Origin: an uncultured Dysosmobacter sp.
GTDB taxonomy: Bacteria; Bacillota; Clostridia; Oscillospirales; Oscillospiraceae
Reading direction: 5' to 3'
Length of the DNA: 64,000 bases
Assembly (NCBI GenBank): GCA_934590165.1
Contig: CAKTOO010000008.1
Location: forward strand, 1 to 64,000
The notes under the pieces: generated by a model
The model's input: only the letters and a program-made list of their open reading frames with translations
What the model was told of the DNA's origin: nothing
Database searches by the model: none
Translations under genes and position numbers: made by a program
Part shown: positions 34,789 to 43,307 of the stretch, piece after piece
Layout: every line of letters begins with the position of its first letter
How positions within the stretch are numbered: the first letter of the stretch is position 1

Positions 34789-35376
34789 TTAAAGAGTCCC
34801 CTTGGTACTGGGGATTTCATCCAGGTGTTTTGCGTCCGGGGCCACAGCCTCTTTCAGGGCCCGGCCCATGCCCTTGAACACGGCCTCCAGGATGTGGTGG
34901 GTGTTTTCGCCGGCCAGCTCCCGGATATGGATGGAGCCGGGGCAATTGCGAACGAAACCCAGCCAGAACTCCTTGGCCAGCTCCGTATCAAAGTCCCCCA
35001 CTTTCGCCGTGGGCAGCCCCACCGCCCAGCCCAGATAATCCCGGCCGGAGAGGTCAACGGCGCACAGCACCAGCGTCTCGTCCATCGGCAGCAGGAACTG
35101 GCCGTAACGGGTGATGCCCCGCTTGTCCCCCAGGGCCTGTGTGAAGGCCTGCCCTAAGCAGATGCCAGTATCCTCCACGGAGTGGTGGTAGTCCACGTCG
35201 GTGTCCCCGTGGCAGGTAACAGTCAGGTCAAAGTCGCCGTGGCGGGCAAACAGGGTCAGCATGTGGTCCAGGAAGCCGCAGCCGGTGGCAATGCCGCCTT
35301 TTCCGGTGCCGTCCAAATCCAGTGCCAGTTCGATCTGGGTCTCCTTCGTGTCGCGCTTGATACTCGCGGTACGCAT
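34789..35376 (-). CDS. hisB: Imidazoleglycerol-phosphate dehydratase (monofunctional)
   Basis: 195-residue manganese-dependent dehydratase. Metal-binding motifs GFLDHMLTLFARHG, DYHHSVEDTG and ENTHHILEA are complete. There is no N-terminal HAD phosphatase domain, which explains the separate PHP-type histidinol phosphatase at the operon's end. Confidence 0.96.
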   Translation of the reverse strand: MRTASIKRDTKETQIELALDLDGTGKGGIATGCGFLDHMLTLFARHGDFDLTVTCHGDTDVDYHHSVEDTGICLGQAFTQALGDKRGITRYGQFLLPMDETLVLCAVDLSGRDYLGWAVGLPTAKVGDFDTELAKEFWLGFVRNCPGSIHIRELAGENTHHILEAVFKGMGRALKEAVAPDAKHLDEIPSTKGTL

Positions 35377-35388
35377 GGCGGCACCTCC

Positions 35389-36453
35389 TTACAGTTCTTC
35401 CAGCAGGCGGGCGATCTCGTCCACCAGGGCCGTCATCTGCTCCAGAGAGCCGATGGTGATACGGACATAGTCCCGGATGCGGTCGGCGTCGAACCACCGC
35501 ACCAGGATGCCGTTTTCCTTCAGCTTCCGGTACAGCTCCCCGCCGGGGAGCCTGTCAGACTTGGCGAAGATGAAGTTGGCGGAGGAGGGCAGGACCGTGA
35601 AGCCCAACTCCTCCAGCTCCCGGACCGTCCACGCCCGGTTATTTTGAACGGCGGCGGTGCAGGTCTGGAAATAGGGCTCGTCCTCCACGGCCACGGCGCC
35701 GGCGATGATACTGAGGCGGTTGACATTATAGGGGTTGAAGCTGTACTTCACCCGGTTCAGGGCGGATATGAGGGCGGGGCTGCCCAGGGCGAAGCCCACC
35801 CGGCCGCCGGCCAGGGAGCGGCTCTTGGACATGGTCTGGACCACCAGAAGATTGTCGTAACGGTAGATCATGGGCACGCAGCTCTCGCCGCCAAAGTCCA
35901 CATACGCCTCGTCCACAATGACCACCCGGTCCGGGTCCGCCTCCAGCAGCCGCTGGATATCCGACCGGGGGACCGTCATGCCCGTGGGGGCGTTGGGGTT
36001 GGCGATGACGATGGTGCCGGGGAAGTCCATGTAGTCGTCCACATTCAGGGCGAAGTCCTCCCGCAGGGGAACGACCTTGGCCTCCAGGCCGAACAGGGCC
36101 ACCTGGGATTTGTAGAAACCGTACGTGATGTCGGCATAGGCCAGGGGCTTGCCCTCGCCGCAGAAGGCCCGGAAGGCAAATGCCAAGATCTCATCGGAGC
36201 CGTTGCCGGTGAGAACGTTTTCCGGCTGCAATTCATAGCGCTTGGCAATGGCCTCCACCAGCTGGCCGCAGGTGGGGTCAGAGTACAGGTTCAGCTTCAA
36301 AAGCTCCGCCCGGGAGAGGGCCTTCACCACCTTGGGAGAGGGCGGGAAGGGGCTTTCGTTGGTGTTGAGCTTGATGTACTGCTGGTCCTGGGGCTGTTCG
36401 CCGGGGGTATAGGGGGCCAGACGGCCGGCCTCCCTGGAAAGGAACTTGCTCAT
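35389..36453 (-). CDS. hisC: Histidinol-phosphate aminotransferase
   Basis: 354-residue fold-type I PLP enzyme converting imidazole-acetol phosphate to histidinol phosphate. Landmarks: KLNTNESPFPPSP, GNGSDEI, NPNAPTG, VDEAYVDF and the Schiff-base lysine in TMSKSRSLAGGRVG. The stop of hisD overlaps its ATG by 4 bp. Confidence 0.95.
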   Translation of the reverse strand: MSKFLSREAGRLAPYTPGEQPQDQQYIKLNTNESPFPPSPKVVKALSRAELLKLNLYSDPTCGQLVEAIAKRYELQPENVLTGNGSDEILAFAFRAFCGEGKPLAYADITYGFYKSQVALFGLEAKVVPLREDFALNVDDYMDFPGTIVIANPNAPTGMTVPRSDIQRLLEADPDRVVIVDEAYVDFGGESCVPMIYRYDNLLVVQTMSKSRSLAGGRVGFALGSPALISALNRVKYSFNPYNVNRLSIIAGAVAVEDEPYFQTCTAAVQNNRAWTVRELEELGFTVLPSSANFIFAKSDRLPGGELYRKLKENGILVRWFDADRIRDYVRITIGSLEQMTALVDEIARLLEEL

Positions 36454-37742
36454 GGTGCATTTCCTCCTTTTTCATTTCGGATAAGCACGGACCGGGCGTG
36501 GGCCTCCAGCCCCTCCCGGCGGGCAAACTCGGCGATGCGCTCCGCCACGGGGGAGAGCGCCGCCTGGTCATAGTAGAGAAAGCTGGACTTCTTCACAAAG
36601 TCATCCACGCTGAGGGGACTGGAGAACCGGGCGGTTCCGCTTGTGGGCAGCGTGTGGTTGGGGCCCGCGAAGTAGTCGCCCAGCGCCTCCGGGGCGCTGC
36701 GGCCCAGGAAGATGCTGCCGGCGTTTTTCACCCGGGGCAGCAGGGCGAAGGGGTCGTCCACGCACAGCTCCAGATGCTCCGGTGCGATGAGGTTGGCGGC
36801 CTCCACCGCCTTTTCCAAATCGTCGGTGACGATGATCTTGCCGTTGTCGTCCACGGCCCTGCGGGCCACCTCCCGCCGGGGAAGCAGCTCCAGCTGCCGC
36901 TCCACCTCCGCCTGGACGGCCTGAGCCAGTTCCTGGCTGTCTGTCACCAGCACGGGGGAAGCCAGCACATCGTGCTCCGCCTGGGACAGCATGTCCGCCG
37001 CCACCCAGGCGGGGTCGGACTTTCCGTCCGCCAGCACTAAAATCTCACTGGGGCCGGCGATCATGTCGATGGCCACCTGGCCGAACACCTTCCGCTTGGC
37101 GGTGGCCACGAAGATACCGCCAGGGCCCACCACCTTGTCCACCTTCGGCACGCTTTCCGTGCCGTAGGCCAGGGCGGCCACCGCCTGGGCGCCGCCGATC
37201 TTGAAAATCTTGTCGGCGCCGGCGATACGGGCCGCCGCCAGCGCCTCGGGGCTGATGGCTCCGTTTTGATCCGGCGGCGTCACCACCACGATCTCCCGCA
37301 CCCCCGCGATCTTGGCGGGAATGACGTTCATCAAAATGGTGGATGGAAACGCCGCCGGGGCGCTGGGCACGCAGATGCCCACCTTTTCAATGGGCGTGTA
37401 CCGCTGGCCCATGAGGATGCCAGGCTTGTCAGTCAGCACAAAGTCCTTGTGGACCTGCTGCTCATGGAAGCGGCGGATATTTTCCGCCGCCAGCTCCAGC
37501 GTCCGGATAAACTCTGAATCCAGGCTCTTCCAGGCCGCGTCCAGCTCCGCCCCGCTGACTTGCAGGTCCTCCAGCTCCACGCCGTTGAACTGCCTGGTAT
37601 ATGCCTTCAGTGCCGCGTCGCCCTTAGCTTTTACTTCGGCCAGCACCGCATCCACGACGGCGGACACATCCTCCTCCGCCTGGATGTCCCGGTTCAGGAT
37701 GTCCTCCGGTGCCAGCTGGTCAAATTTCAAAATAGGGATCAC
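36450..37742 (-). CDS. hisD: Histidinol dehydrogenase
   Basis: 430-residue zinc enzyme that oxidises histidinol to histidine in two NAD-dependent steps. Characteristic regions: GQRYTPIEKVGICVPSA, VVGPGGIFVATAKR, DMIAGPSEILV, AQAEHDVLASPVL (as SQAEHD) and the C-terminal GPNHTLPTSGTARFSSPL. The ATG at 37742 overlaps the hisZG stop by 4 bp. Confidence 0.97.
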   Translation of the reverse strand: MIPILKFDQLAPEDILNRDIQAEEDVSAVVDAVLAEVKAKGDAALKAYTRQFNGVELEDLQVSGAELDAAWKSLDSEFIRTLELAAENIRRFHEQQVHKDFVLTDKPGILMGQRYTPIEKVGICVPSAPAAFPSTILMNVIPAKIAGVREIVVVTPPDQNGAISPEALAAARIAGADKIFKIGGAQAVAALAYGTESVPKVDKVVGPGGIFVATAKRKVFGQVAIDMIAGPSEILVLADGKSDPAWVAADMLSQAEHDVLASPVLVTDSQELAQAVQAEVERQLELLPRREVARRAVDDNGKIIVTDDLEKAVEAANLIAPEHLELCVDDPFALLPRVKNAGSIFLGRSAPEALGDYFAGPNHTLPTSGTARFSSPLSVDDFVKKSSFLYYDQAALSPVAERIAEFARREGLEAHARSVLIRNEKGGNAP

Positions 37743-39313
37743 TGCTCCGTCACCTCCCGCAGCTTGCCCAGAAGGGTGTCGATCTCCCGGCGCTTGAACT
37801 GGTAGCTGGCCCGGTTGGCAATGAACCGGGCGGAGATGGGCATGAACTCCGTCAGCACCTTCAGGTTATTCTCCCGCAGGGTGGTGCCCGTCTCCACGAT
37901 GTCCACGATCACATCGGAAAGCCCCAGGATGGGAGCCAGCTCAATGGAGCCGTTCAGCTTGATGATATCGATGTCCCGGCCCTGGGCGGCGTAATAGCGC
38001 TTGGCGATGTTGACAAATTTGGTGGCCACCCGCAGAGTGCGGCCCGGGTCGTCGGCAAAGTCCTTGGGCCCCGCCACGCACATGCGGCACTTGCCGAGGC
38101 CCGTGTCCAGCAGCTCATACACATCGGCGCCGGACTCCGCCAGGATGTCCTTGCCCACGATGCCGATGTCCGCCGCGCCGTGCTCCACGTAAATGGCCAC
38201 GTCGCTGGGCTTCACCAGGAAGTAGCGAATGCCGGCGGCGGGGTTTTCCACCACCAGTTTCCGGGTGTCGTTGTAATTTTCCGGGCAGCCGTAGCCCACG
38301 CCGGCCAGCAGGTCGTAGACCTTATCGCCCAGGCGGCCCTTGGGCAGGGCCACGTTCAGCATGACCCGGCCGTTTTCCCGGGTGTCCTCCGCCGTCCGGT
38401 CCAGCTCATCCAGGTACAGGGCAAAGCCGATGGCCCGGGCGCCGGAGCGGAACTGGGCCGCCAGGGGATCGTACCGGCCGCCCTTCAGCACCGCCCGGGG
38501 AAGGCCCGCCAGGTAGCCCTGGAACACCAGGCCGTTATAATAGTCCATATCGTTCACGAGAGACAGGTCCAGCTTCAGCTTCTCAGCCCGTCCCTGGGCC
38601 GCCAGCGTTTCGCAAAGGGTCCTGAGCTCCGTGAGGGCCGCGCCCATGGCGGCGTTGAGGGCCAGGGGCTCCGCCGCTTCCAGCACGGCCTCCCAGCCGC
38701 CGGACAGCCGGCTCAGCCGCCCCAGAGCGTCCGTGCCCTGGCGGGAGAGCCCCGCCTCCGCCGCGCACTTTTGCAGCTCGTGGAGGTTTTTGTCCCGGAT
38801 GCAGGTCAGCAGCCGGGGCCGGATGGCCTCCGGTGCCCCCACGGCGTCAAAGAGGCCGGTGACAAACCCCATGTGGCTCAACTCCACCACAAAATCCCGC
38901 TCCGTCAGAGCCAGGCTCTGGAGGGCCAGAGACACCGCCTGGGCCGTCACGGCGTCGTCCACGGTGCCGATGCACTCCAGCCCCATCTGGCTGATCTCCT
39001 GGAAGGTATGGCTCTCCTGGCTGGGGCGGTAGACGTTTTCCACGTAGTAATACCGGCCGCAGCCGCCCTCCTCCACCTGGGCGTTCTTGGCGATGGACAG
39101 CGTCACGTCCGGCTTCAGCGCCAGCAGGCGGCCGTCCAGGTCTGTAAAGGTAATGACCTGCTCAGACGAGAGAAAGCGGCGGTTTTCCTGGTACAGGCCG
39201 TATTCCTCAAACCGGCCCATATGGTACTTGCCAAAGCCCGCCTTTTCATAGAGCAGCCGCAGCTGCAGGGAAAGCCGCTCCTGGGGCTTTAAAATATTCA
39301 GATCCAGTTCCAT
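37739..39313 (-). CDS. hisG: HisZ-HisG fusion: ATP phosphoribosyltransferase with built-in regulatory subunit
   Basis: 524-residue fusion of two proteins usually encoded separately. Residues 1-~312 are HisZ, the class II HisRS-like regulatory subunit (LKPQERLSLQLRLLYEKAGF, LKPDVTLSIAKNA, motif-3-like GGRYDPLAAQF), which lacks synthetase activity. From ~316 (RVMLNVALPKGRLGD) to 524 is a short-form HisG of ~208 residues that couples ATP and PRPP in the first step of histidine synthesis; SDVIVDIVETGTTLREN is its PRPP loop. Short-form HisG normally needs separate HisZ to form the allosteric octamer. It is the first gene of the operon, with GAGGAGGGC before the ATG. Confidence 0.95.
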   Translation of the reverse strand: MELDLNILKPQERLSLQLRLLYEKAGFGKYHMGRFEEYGLYQENRRFLSSEQVITFTDLDGRLLALKPDVTLSIAKNAQVEEGGCGRYYYVENVYRPSQESHTFQEISQMGLECIGTVDDAVTAQAVSLALQSLALTERDFVVELSHMGFVTGLFDAVGAPEAIRPRLLTCIRDKNLHELQKCAAEAGLSRQGTDALGRLSRLSGGWEAVLEAAEPLALNAAMGAALTELRTLCETLAAQGRAEKLKLDLSLVNDMDYYNGLVFQGYLAGLPRAVLKGGRYDPLAAQFRSGARAIGFALYLDELDRTAEDTRENGRVMLNVALPKGRLGDKVYDLLAGVGYGCPENYNDTRKLVVENPAAGIRYFLVKPSDVAIYVEHGAADIGIVGKDILAESGADVYELLDTGLGKCRMCVAGPKDFADDPGRTLRVATKFVNIAKRYYAAQGRDIDIIKLNGSIELAPILGLSDVIVDIVETGTTLRENNLKVLTEFMPISARFIANRASYQFKRREIDTLLGKLREVTEQ

Positions 39314-39364
39314 GGGATATGCCCTCCTCGCGGGCCGAAGGGCCCTTCTCTTTTCACGGAGATT

Positions 39365-39393
39365 ATTTTACTTCATTTTATTACCGAAGTAAA
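39365..39393 (-). promoter_or_regulatory. Promoter of the his operon with embedded inverted repeat
   Basis: Minus strand TTTACT (39393-39388), 17-bp spacer, TAAAAT (39370-39365). The inverted repeat TTTACTTC (39367-39374) / GAAGTAAA (39386-39393) occupies both boxes, and a second repeat TACCGAA (39382-39388) / TTCGGTA (39401-39407) overlaps the -35 side. This looks like an operator rather than a T-box leader; the leader is only about 45 nt. Confidence 0.75.
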
Positions 39394-39448
39394 GCGGTAA
39401 TTCGGTAGCAAGCGAAATTCTGCCATTTGCACAAAGTTCCGCCGCCGG

Positions 39449-39491
39449 AAAAAGCCGGATACAGGGATTTTACACCCCGCATCCGGCTTTT
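39449..39491 (-). terminator. Terminator of the MerR-RDD gene
   Basis: AAAAAGCCGGAT and ATCCGGCTTTT pair around a 20-base loop just after the stop at 39496. Confidence 0.78.
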
Positions 39492-39495
39492 GCAA

Positions 39496-40968
39496 TCACT
39501 GTTCTTCCTCCAGGGCGATGGTAAAGGTGAAGGAACAGAAATTTTCCCTGCCCTCCTCCGGCAGCAGCAGCCCCAGGGAATCCGAATAGCGGAAGCCCCG
39601 CTGCCGAATCTCCAGCGTCAGCACCGTGCCGCCCTGGCGGAGGGTGAAGCCCGCCAGCCCCGTGGACTCCATCTGCTCCAGCAGTTCCCTGCGGGCGTCA
39701 GCCCGGAAGGGGGCCTCCTTTCGCGCCCAGGTATAAGCCATGGCGGCGGCCTCCATCTGGCTGGTGGGAAGCGTCAGCCAGTCCTCTGTGTTCTCCTTCT
39801 CCGCCGAAAGGGTCACGGCCGTCAGGCGGCCGTTTTCCACCGTGTAAGTGAAGGGCAGGTTTTTCGGTCCCCAGTCGCCGATATTGACATAGAACGTCCC
39901 GTTGTACGGCGGGTCCTGCCAGTGGCCGTTTTCGTCCAGACACTGGCCGGAAAACGTCATGTCAAAATAGTCCGCCTGCCGGTTGAAATTTTCCGCGAAC
40001 TCCGCCACGGTCACTTCCCCCCGGTTGGGCGGCAGCTGGGACCAGGCGTTTACCGTCTCCGCCGCCGCCAGTACCAGTACCGCCGCCAGCAGATATGCCG
40101 CCGGGTTCACCCAGCGGAAGGGCTTTTCGATGTAGGCGATGTCCGTGTCCCAAGGCTGGGGCTCCCCCTCGCCGCAGCGCTTGGCGCACTGGTAGTAACG
40201 CACCAGGTTGAAAATGGGGACGCCCAGGCCCAGGCCATACCACAGCAGCAACAGATACCGGGTGAAGCCCTCCGCATATGTCAGCTTCCGTCCGCCGGGG
40301 GCCTCCAGCCGCAGGCCCATCAGCGCCTTGCCGGGCGTGGTGCCCAGCAGGTGGAGCAGCAGCGGCTCCACGAACAGCAGCAGGCCCCCCGCCAGCAGGG
40401 TGATGGCCGTCGCGTGGGACACCGGGTTCGTCCCTAACAGCGCCATGGCGCACAGCACCAGCATCCGCATTCCAAGCTCATCGAACAGCCGGGCAAACAG
40501 CCGCCGGGGGATGCTGGTGCAGACCGGCAGGGCGTCCGTCTCCGGCAGGGACGGTGCCTGGGGCGTCTTCCACCAGGCCTCGCCCCCTTCCGGCGGCAGT
40601 GCCGGCGCGTCCAAAGCGTCCAGGTAGGCTCCGGCGTCCAGACCGGCGAAGGTCTCCCCCGCCGTCCGCAGCCGGCCGCAGACCTCCTCCACCCGGTCCA
40701 GGGACGCCCGCTCCCCGCCCACTTCCGCAAGGCGCCGGTCCAGCACGGCGGCAAGCTCCAGCCGTCCGGCGGTAAGGTCTTTCAGTTCTTCCATGGTCAC
40801 GCCCAGCCGCCGCAGCAGCTTGATCTTTTCCAGCACGGCCAGGTCCGCCTCGCTGTACTCCCGGTAGCCGTTTTTCGCCCGTGCCGGACACAGCAGCCCC
40901 TCCGCCTCGTAATACCGGATGTTGGCCCGGGGCACGCCGGACCGCTCCTCCATCTCCTTGCTGGTCAA
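39496..40968 (-). CDS. Membrane-anchored MerR-family regulator fused to an RDD domain
   Basis: About 490 residues. Residues 1-~70 are a MerR winged helix (RSGVPRANIRYYEAEGLL, NGYREYSEADLAVLEKI), followed by a short coiled region. Then comes an RDD membrane domain (~155-270: RRLFARLFDELGM, TTPGKALMGLRLE), one more hydrophobic helix near 295-315, and a ~170-residue likely extracytoplasmic domain. The DNA-binding head is therefore tethered to the membrane with an external sensor. I prefer the TTG at 40968, 7 nt after AAAGGAGG; a GTG at 40998 would place that site inside the gene. Its target genes are unknown. Confidence 0.85.
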   Translation of the reverse strand: MTSKEMEERSGVPRANIRYYEAEGLLCPARAKNGYREYSEADLAVLEKIKLLRRLGVTMEELKDLTAGRLELAAVLDRRLAEVGGERASLDRVEEVCGRLRTAGETFAGLDAGAYLDALDAPALPPEGGEAWWKTPQAPSLPETDALPVCTSIPRRLFARLFDELGMRMLVLCAMALLGTNPVSHATAITLLAGGLLLFVEPLLLHLLGTTPGKALMGLRLEAPGGRKLTYAEGFTRYLLLLWYGLGLGVPIFNLVRYYQCAKRCGEGEPQPWDTDIAYIEKPFRWVNPAAYLLAAVLVLAAAETVNAWSQLPPNRGEVTVAEFAENFNRQADYFDMTFSGQCLDENGHWQDPPYNGTFYVNIGDWGPKNLPFTYTVENGRLTAVTLSAEKENTEDWLTLPTSQMEAAAMAYTWARKEAPFRADARRELLEQMESTGLAGFTLRQGGTVLTLEIRQRGFRYSDSLGLLLPEEGRENFCSFTFTIALEEEQ

Positions 40969-41076
40969 AAGACCACCTCCTTTTCCTTCAGCGTACACTG
41001 TGAAGTAACTTGAAGGTCAAGTGTTTTTTCATTTTTATCCTACCACATAACGCCACTTTCCGCAAGGTGGCGCCTC

Positions 41077-41105
41077 TGGACTTTCCGCCGCCGGTCTGGT
41101 ACAAT
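41077..41105 (+). promoter_or_regulatory. Promoter of the cupin-Hpt unit
   Basis: TGGACT (41077-41082), 17-bp spacer, TACAAT (41100-41105). The -35 is a fair match. Confidence 0.6.
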
Positions 41106-41167
41106 AAAGTCACTTTTACCGCCCCGCCGCCGGCTAGGAGACAGGGCACAACAAGGAGGACGATTCC

Positions 41168-41512
41168 ATGTACACACTGTCTGAAAACTGCCCCCGGGTG
41201 GACACCTGCGTTCAAAACGGCCAGGGCCTCATCCACATCAAGCACCTGACCGACAAGGAGGGCCTGTACGGCCACAGCCGCATGTTCGCCCATGTCACCG
41301 TGGACCCCGGCTGCTCCATCGGCTACCATGACCACCAGCACGAGACGGAGTTTTATTACATCATCAAGGGCGAGGCCGTGTTCCAGGATGACGACAAGGA
41401 GGTCCTGCTCCACACCGGCGACATCGGTGCCACCGGCTACGGCCACTTCCACGGCCTCATCAACCGCACGACCGAGCCGGTGGAGCTGATTGCCCTCATC
41501 GCCATGGAGTGA
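41168..41512 (+). CDS. Small cupin-domain protein
   Basis: 114-residue single-domain cupin. The metal-binding motifs are visible: motif 1 IGYHDHQHETEFYYIIKGE (two His, Glu) and motif 2 in TGYGHFHGLINRT (His). Length and layout match small stand-alone cupins that act as enzymes or ligand sensors; the ligand is unknown. AAGGAGG lies before the ATG. The Hpt gene begins 4 bp after its stop. Confidence 0.88.
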   Translation: MYTLSENCPRVDTCVQNGQGLIHIKHLTDKEGLYGHSRMFAHVTVDPGCSIGYHDHQHETEFYYIIKGEAVFQDDDKEVLLHTGDIGATGYGHFHGLINRTTEPVELIALIAME

Positions 41513-41515
41513 GCC

Positions 41516-41863
41516 GTGTCAGATTTACTGGCCGCCCTGGCAAGCCGGGGCAATGACGCCTCCGGCGCCCTGGCGCGTTTTTTGGGGGACGAGGCCCTTT
41601 ACGAGGCCTGCTTCCGCCAGTTTTTGGCGGACCCGGCCTTCGGTGCCCTGGAGACGGCCATGGACAGCGGCGACGGCGCCGCCGCCTTTGAAACGGCCCA
41701 CACCATCAAGGGCGTGGCCGGCAACTTGGGGTTGACAGAGCTGTACCACGCCGCCTGTGCCCTGGTGGAGCCTTTGCGCCACGGCGGGCTCACCGCCGGG
41801 CTGGAACCCCAGTGGCAGGCCCTGGTGGCCGCCAAAGCGGCGCTGGACGAATTCGCGCATTAA
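41516..41863 (+). CDS. Orphan histidine phosphotransfer (Hpt) domain protein
   Basis: 115-residue helical protein consisting of one Hpt domain. The phospho-accepting histidine lies in ETAHTIKGVAGNLGL (near residue 61), the AHxxKGxxxxxG signature. Hpt proteins relay phosphate between a hybrid kinase and a response regulator; neither is encoded nearby. The GTG at 41516 follows GGAGTGAG within the end of the cupin gene, so translation is coupled. A cupin-Hpt pair is an unusual partnership. Confidence 0.85.
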   Translation: MSDLLAALASRGNDASGALARFLGDEALYEACFRQFLADPAFGALETAMDSGDGAAAFETAHTIKGVAGNLGLTELYHAACALVEPLRHGGLTAGLEPQWQALVAAKAALDEFAH

Positions 41864-41893
41864 AAAAGAGCGGCATAAAGCCGCTCTTTTTTC
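41862..41893 (+). terminator. Terminator of the cupin-Hpt unit
   Basis: A6-GAGCGGC-ataaa-GCCGCTC-T6. Confidence 0.93.
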
Positions 41894-41960
41894 TGTCTGT
41901 GAAAGTTTTTCTCCCTCCCGCTCATATTCCTTATGAGCGCGCGCCAAAGGAGTTGATCGC

Positions 41961-42448
41961 ATGGACCTGAACCAACGGGCGGAGTATCTGGCCGAGACCT
42001 ACGCCGATGCCATTCTCCGCCTGCGCTATACCTACTTGAAAGCACCCACGATGCCCAGGACATCTGCCAGACCGTATTCGTGAAGCTGCTGGCGGAGCCC
42101 AGGACCTTTGAGACACCAGAGCATGAGCGGTCCTACGTGCTGCGGATGGCCGCCAACGCCTGCAAGGACATTTTGAAAAGCCCCTGGCGGAAGCGGACCT
42201 GCGGCCTGGAGGCCTGCGCCCAGATACCGGCGCCGGAGGCAGCGGACGGCAGCTTGCTGGAGGCGGTGGAGCAGCTGCCGTCCCACTACCAGGCCGTCAT
42301 CTACCTCTATTATTACGAGGGCTACCAAGCGTCGGAGATCGGGCACATCCTGGGAGTGCCCACTGCCACCGTTCACACCCGGCTGGCCCGGGGGCGGGCA
42401 AAGCTGAAAGACTTACTGGGAGGAGATGACTATGAACGCTCTGTTTGA
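41961..42448 (+). pseudogene. ECF-type RNA polymerase sigma factor, frameshifted
   Basis: The frame from ATG 41961 (after AAAGGAG) encodes MDLNQRAEYLAETYADAILRL and then runs off into a stop. In another frame the sigma factor continues as THDAQDICQTVFVKLLAEP, then region 4 with LPSHYQAVIYLYYYEGYQASEIGHILG to 42448. One extra A in the AAA at 42039-42041 would restore a single ~162-residue ECF sigma factor (region 2 then region 4), normal length for the family. Either a true -1 lesion or a homopolymer sequencing error. The 3' part overlaps the DUF4179 gene, its usual membrane partner. Confidence 0.82.
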
Positions 42449-43022
42449 ATATCGGAATTCCCTGGACGCCCTGCGCTTCACGCCGGAGCAGAAGGCATCC
42501 CTGGCCGCCGGGGCCGCGGACGCGGCCAAAGGCAAAACCCACCGCCGTCCCCTGTGGCGGACCGTTCTCATCGCCGCCTGCCTCACCGCCGCTTTGGCGG
42601 TGGGTGCCGGGGCCAGCGGCGTACTGAAGTCCGCTGTGGAGGTCTTTGCCCCCATTTTCGGCGGCTCCGCCGCCCAGACGGAGGTCATTGACAAGATCGG
42701 CCATCCCATTGGCGCCGGAGATACGGACAACGGCGTCACCATCACCGCCGACGCCATCATCGGCGACGCGTACAACGCCGCCATCGTCTACACCATCCGC
42801 CGGGACGACGGTACGGCCCTGCTCCCCGAAGGGACCGACGCCGAAAGTCTCCTGATGGGCGGTTTTGGCGGCGCGAGCCTGAACGTCCGCGGCGGCAGCC
42901 TCAAGCCGGAAGACGGCGTCACCGTCTGCGACAAGGGGCAGGTTTTTGAGGAGATCCTGCCTCTGGAAGAGCTGGCAAGCATCCGCGTGGGCGGCATCGT
43001 CTACCCCATCTCCGGCAGCTAA
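42432..43022 (+). CDS. DUF4179-type membrane protein, probable anti-sigma partner
   Basis: 196-residue single-pass membrane protein. The cytoplasmic N-terminus (~1-40) is followed by a hydrophobic helix (WRTVLIAACLTAALAVGAGA, ~42-62) and an external DUF4179-like domain (GDTDNGVTITADAIIGDAYNA). This gene type follows ECF sigma factors in Clostridia and likely restrains them. The external part is shorter than I expect for the family, so an internal deletion is possible. The ATG at 42432, 7 nt after GGGAGGAG, is preferred over 42426. Confidence 0.75.
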   Translation: MNALFEYRNSLDALRFTPEQKASLAAGAADAAKGKTHRRPLWRTVLIAACLTAALAVGAGASGVLKSAVEVFAPIFGGSAAQTEVIDKIGHPIGAGDTDNGVTITADAIIGDAYNAAIVYTIRRDDGTALLPEGTDAESLLMGGFGGASLNVRGGSLKPEDGVTVCDKGQVFEEILPLEELASIRVGGIVYPISGS

Positions 43023-43030
43023 AGACGCAA

Positions 43031-43070
43031 AAAACGCATCGGGTTGATCGGACCCGATGCGTTTTCTTTC
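43031..43070 (+). terminator. Terminator of the sigma/DUF4179 unit
   Basis: AAAACGCATCGGGT and ACCCGATGCGTTTT around a 7-base loop, then CTTT. Confidence 0.9.
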
Positions 43071-43188
43071 AGGCCTGCCGTTCCCGGTCGGCAAGGTGCT
43101 GTCATGTGGGCTTCCACAGGCTTCCCAGTTCCTGTGGCCCTTCCACGCTTGTATCTTAAGCCTCCGTCCGGTAGTTGTCAATTCAAAC

Positions 43189-43205
43189 TGTTGCAATCAG
43201 CAACA
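43189..43205. repeat. Inverted repeat upstream of the MarR gene
   Basis: TGTTGC-aatca-GCAACA, 35 bp upstream of the -35 box. A possible MarR-type operator. Confidence 0.4.
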
Positions 43206-43239
43206 ATTTGTGCAATCCGTCAAAAATGTCCTGCCGGAA

Positions 43240-43269
43240 TTGACGTTTGTCCGTTTCACCTGCTATGAT
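43240..43269 (+). promoter_or_regulatory. Promoter of the MarR-family gene
   Basis: TTGACG (43240-43245), 18-bp spacer, TATGAT (43264-43269). Confidence 0.78.
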
Positions 43270-43307
43270 ACAGAAAAGGAGTATCTGAAAAGCAGGGAGG
43301 CATGTCC

